Positions 6,639 to 7,532 of a stretch of 7,532 nucleotides of DNA are shown in pieces. Position 1 is the first letter of the stretch; each line of letters opens with the position of its first letter. The notes beneath the pieces were generated by a model, which searched no databases, was not told the DNA's origin, and was given only the letters and a program-made list of their open reading frames with translations. Position numbers and translations under genes: made by a program. The DNA is from an uncultured Gemmatimonadota bacterium (GTDB taxonomy: Bacteria > Gemmatimonadota > Gemmatimonadetes > Gemmatimonadales > Gemmatimonadaceae): assembly GCA_946479995.1 (NCBI GenBank), contig CAMLIU010000066.1, positions 1 through 7,532 on the forward strand, read 5' to 3'.

Positions 6639-6963
6639 GGATCCGCTGCTCCCTCCGCTTCCCTCTCGTCGCAACCTGCTCAACGCCGCCCAGCGCTACC
6701 TGCTGGAGCCGACCGAGGAGCAGCTGGAGCGTGCCGCTGGCGAGCCCCCCCGTCTCACTTCCCAAGCCATCCAGAAGGTCAGCATGTCCCGCTCCCGCGA
6801 ACGCATCCTCGCCAACGTCGACGACATGTACCGCGAAGCATTCGAGCGGGCCAAGGCGGCTGGAGACGAGGCCCAGATGGCGACCCTCGATTTCGCCTAC
6901 CGGCGCGAGCAGCTGTACTTCGAGATTCTGCTGGACGTGCGGGACGCGCTGGAGCGGCGATAA
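6637..6963 (+). CDS. Small conserved-looking helical protein, function unknown
   Basis: I do not recognise this family. The frame from ATG 6637 gives 108 aa with strong C/G at third positions throughout, which supports real coding. The second half is one charged, probably helical stretch (residues 50-108) with [20 protein letters not shown], then [21 protein letters not shown]. There is no signal peptide, membrane segment or metal motif. Two starts compete. ATG 6637 has no Shine-Dalgarno and shares a CATG with the divergent HNH start. ATG 6784 has AGAAGG (6773-6778) five bases upstream and gives a 59-aa protein holding all of the helical core. Third-position bias upstream of 6784 favours the longer form, the ribosome site favours the shorter. 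It is convergent with the TerC gene across an inverted-repeat element. Confidence 0.7.
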   Translation: MDPLLPPLPSRRNLLNAAQRYLLEPTEEQLERAAGEPPRLTSQAIQKVSMSRSRERILANVDDMYREAFERAKAAGDEAQMATLDFAYRREQLYFEILLDVRDALERR

Positions 6964-6972
6964 ACCACAACC

Positions 6973-7156
6973 GAAGTACTGCGTACCTCGTACTTCGTAG
7001 CGGGACCCGGCTGGACGCTTCTGCAATGCGCCGACGCGCCACTCGCAACGAACGACGGTCGTCAACGACGGTCCGTCGCACGGTAACGGCCTCGAGTCAC
7101 ATTGGGAGGCCCTCCCCCCCGGGTCCTCGTACGTGGTACGCAGTACGAGGTACTTC
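6973..7156. repeat. 184-bp element with 38-bp imperfect terminal inverted repeats made of GTAC heptads
   Basis: The left arm (6973-7010) and the reverse complement of the right arm (7119-7156) agree at 29 of 38 positions. Both begin GAAGTAC, continue as GTAC units at a 7-bp period, and end GGACCCGG. In the left arm, GTAC starts at 6976, 6983 and 6990, with GTAG at 6997. In the right arm, GTAC starts at 7129, 7136, 7143 and 7150. The centre (7011-7118) holds a direct repeat of ACGACGGTC but no credible gene. There is no obvious target-site duplication. It could be a MITE-like or REP-like element, or a long hairpin ending the two convergent genes around it. Confidence 0.7.
7125..7150. terminator. 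Perfect 8-bp hairpin in the right arm, possible terminator for the convergent genes
   Basis: CCTCGTAC (7125-7132) pairs perfectly with GTACGAGG (7143-7150) over a 10-nt loop. It lies 23 bp beyond the TerC stop (7173) as read on the minus strand, between two convergent genes. There is no U-tract, so the function is inferred from position. Confidence 0.4.
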
Positions 7157-7172
7157 AGCTGTCGTTCGGCAG

Positions 7173-7532
7173 CTACTGCCCCCGCGGCTCCCGTCCGAAG
7201 ATCGACCCCGTCGTCCCCTCCAGCTGCGGCTGCGCCTTCGGCCACTTGAGCGAGGCGATGATCGACGCTGCCAGCACCACCAGCACCACGCCGAGCGAGA
7301 GCAGGATCGGGATGTGGACCCAGTTCTCGATCAGCATCTTCACGCCCACGAAGGTGAGGATCACCGCCAGCCCGTATTTCAGCAGGTGGAACTTCGTCAC
7401 CACGCTCGCCAGCAGGAAGAACAGTGAGCGCAGGCCGAGCACGGCGAAGATGTTGGACGTGAAGACGAGGAACGGGTCGCGCGTGATGCCGAAGATCGCC
7501 GGGATGGAATCCACGGCGAAGATCAGGTCCGT
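7173..7532 (-). CDS. TerC-family integral membrane protein, C-terminal part
   Basis: The frame runs from the right window edge to a TAG stop at 7175-7173, giving 120 C-terminal residues; the start is outside. The visible sequence begins [20 protein letters not shown], the signature loop and helix of TerC/Alx proteins, then [20 protein letters not shown] further helix [21 protein letters not shown] and a last one [20 protein letters not shown] follow, with a polar tail. TerC-family members are multi-pass membrane proteins implicated in tellurite resistance, manganese export (Alx/MntX) and metal loading of exported enzymes. The acidic residue in VDSIPA is conserved in the family. Which of these roles applies here cannot be read from the fragment, and no other ter gene is in the window. 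Confidence 0.93.
   Translation of the reverse strand, partial: TDLIFAVDSIPAIFGITRDPFLVFTSNIFAVLGLRSLFFLLASVVTKFHLLKYGLAVILTFVGVKMLIENWVHIPILLSLGVVLVVLAASIIASLKWPKAQPQLEGTTGSIFGREPRGQ

Noticed and set aside
6115..7245. Minus-strand open frame (376 codons) crossing HNH, small gene and repeat region
   Set aside because: It runs antisense or out of frame through unrelated genes and the inverted-repeat element, including translated heptads, so it is not one protein.

Overview
This is a GC-rich stretch of bacterial chromosome with strong C/G preference at third codon positions. It carries ordinary housekeeping and stress genes and no phage, transposase or CRISPR array. The GC content, the secreted M61 peptidase, the mix of genes and the short GTAC-containing heptamer arrays between genes would fit a soil-type Gemmatimonadota genome. 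That assignment is inference from style, not from a marker gene.

Layout, left to right. (1) 1-294 (+): C-terminal end of an enoyl-CoA hydratase/isomerase (crotonase) family protein, cut by the window edge. (2) 370-1950 (+): an exported M61-family zinc aminopeptidase without the usual C-terminal PDZ domain. It converges on (3) 1998-2924 (-), an EamA/DMT permease, with a compact hairpin at 1958-1987 between them. (4) 3043-3971 (+): an ECF sigma factor and a zinc-binding anti-sigma factor overlapping by ATGA. Their Cys/His pattern resembles the thiol-redox switch SigR/RsrA (SigH/RshA). An AT-rich promoter island lies just upstream. (5) 4021-6277 (-): a tightly packed three-gene operon read right to left, alpha/beta hydrolase, two-domain rhodanese (sulfurtransferase) and OsmC-like peroxiredoxin. 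Its promoter (TTGACA, 17 bp, GATAGT) sits so close to the first ATG that the mRNA is probably leaderless. (6) 6354-6638 (-) and 6637-6963 (+): a small HNH nuclease and a small helical protein of unknown function, whose proposed ATGs share one CATG palindrome head to head. (7) 7173-7532 (-): C-terminal part of a TerC-family membrane protein, cut by the right edge.

Two themes stand out. First, a redox-type sigma/anti-sigma pair faces an operon for thiol, sulfane-sulfur and peroxide chemistry, which suggests but does not prove a shared oxidative-stress role. Second, several gaps contain short arrays with an exact 7-bp period. Three are built on the self-complementary core GTAC (3979-4020, 6976-7000, 7129-7156) and one on TTCACGG (2953-2987). 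The GTAC arrays lie between convergent genes and fold into hairpins. Two of them form the arms of an 184-bp inverted-repeat element (6973-7156). This heptad-phased repeat class is the least ordinary thing in the window.

No gene-free gap exceeds 300 bases. The longest, 6964-7172, is almost filled by the inverted-repeat element.
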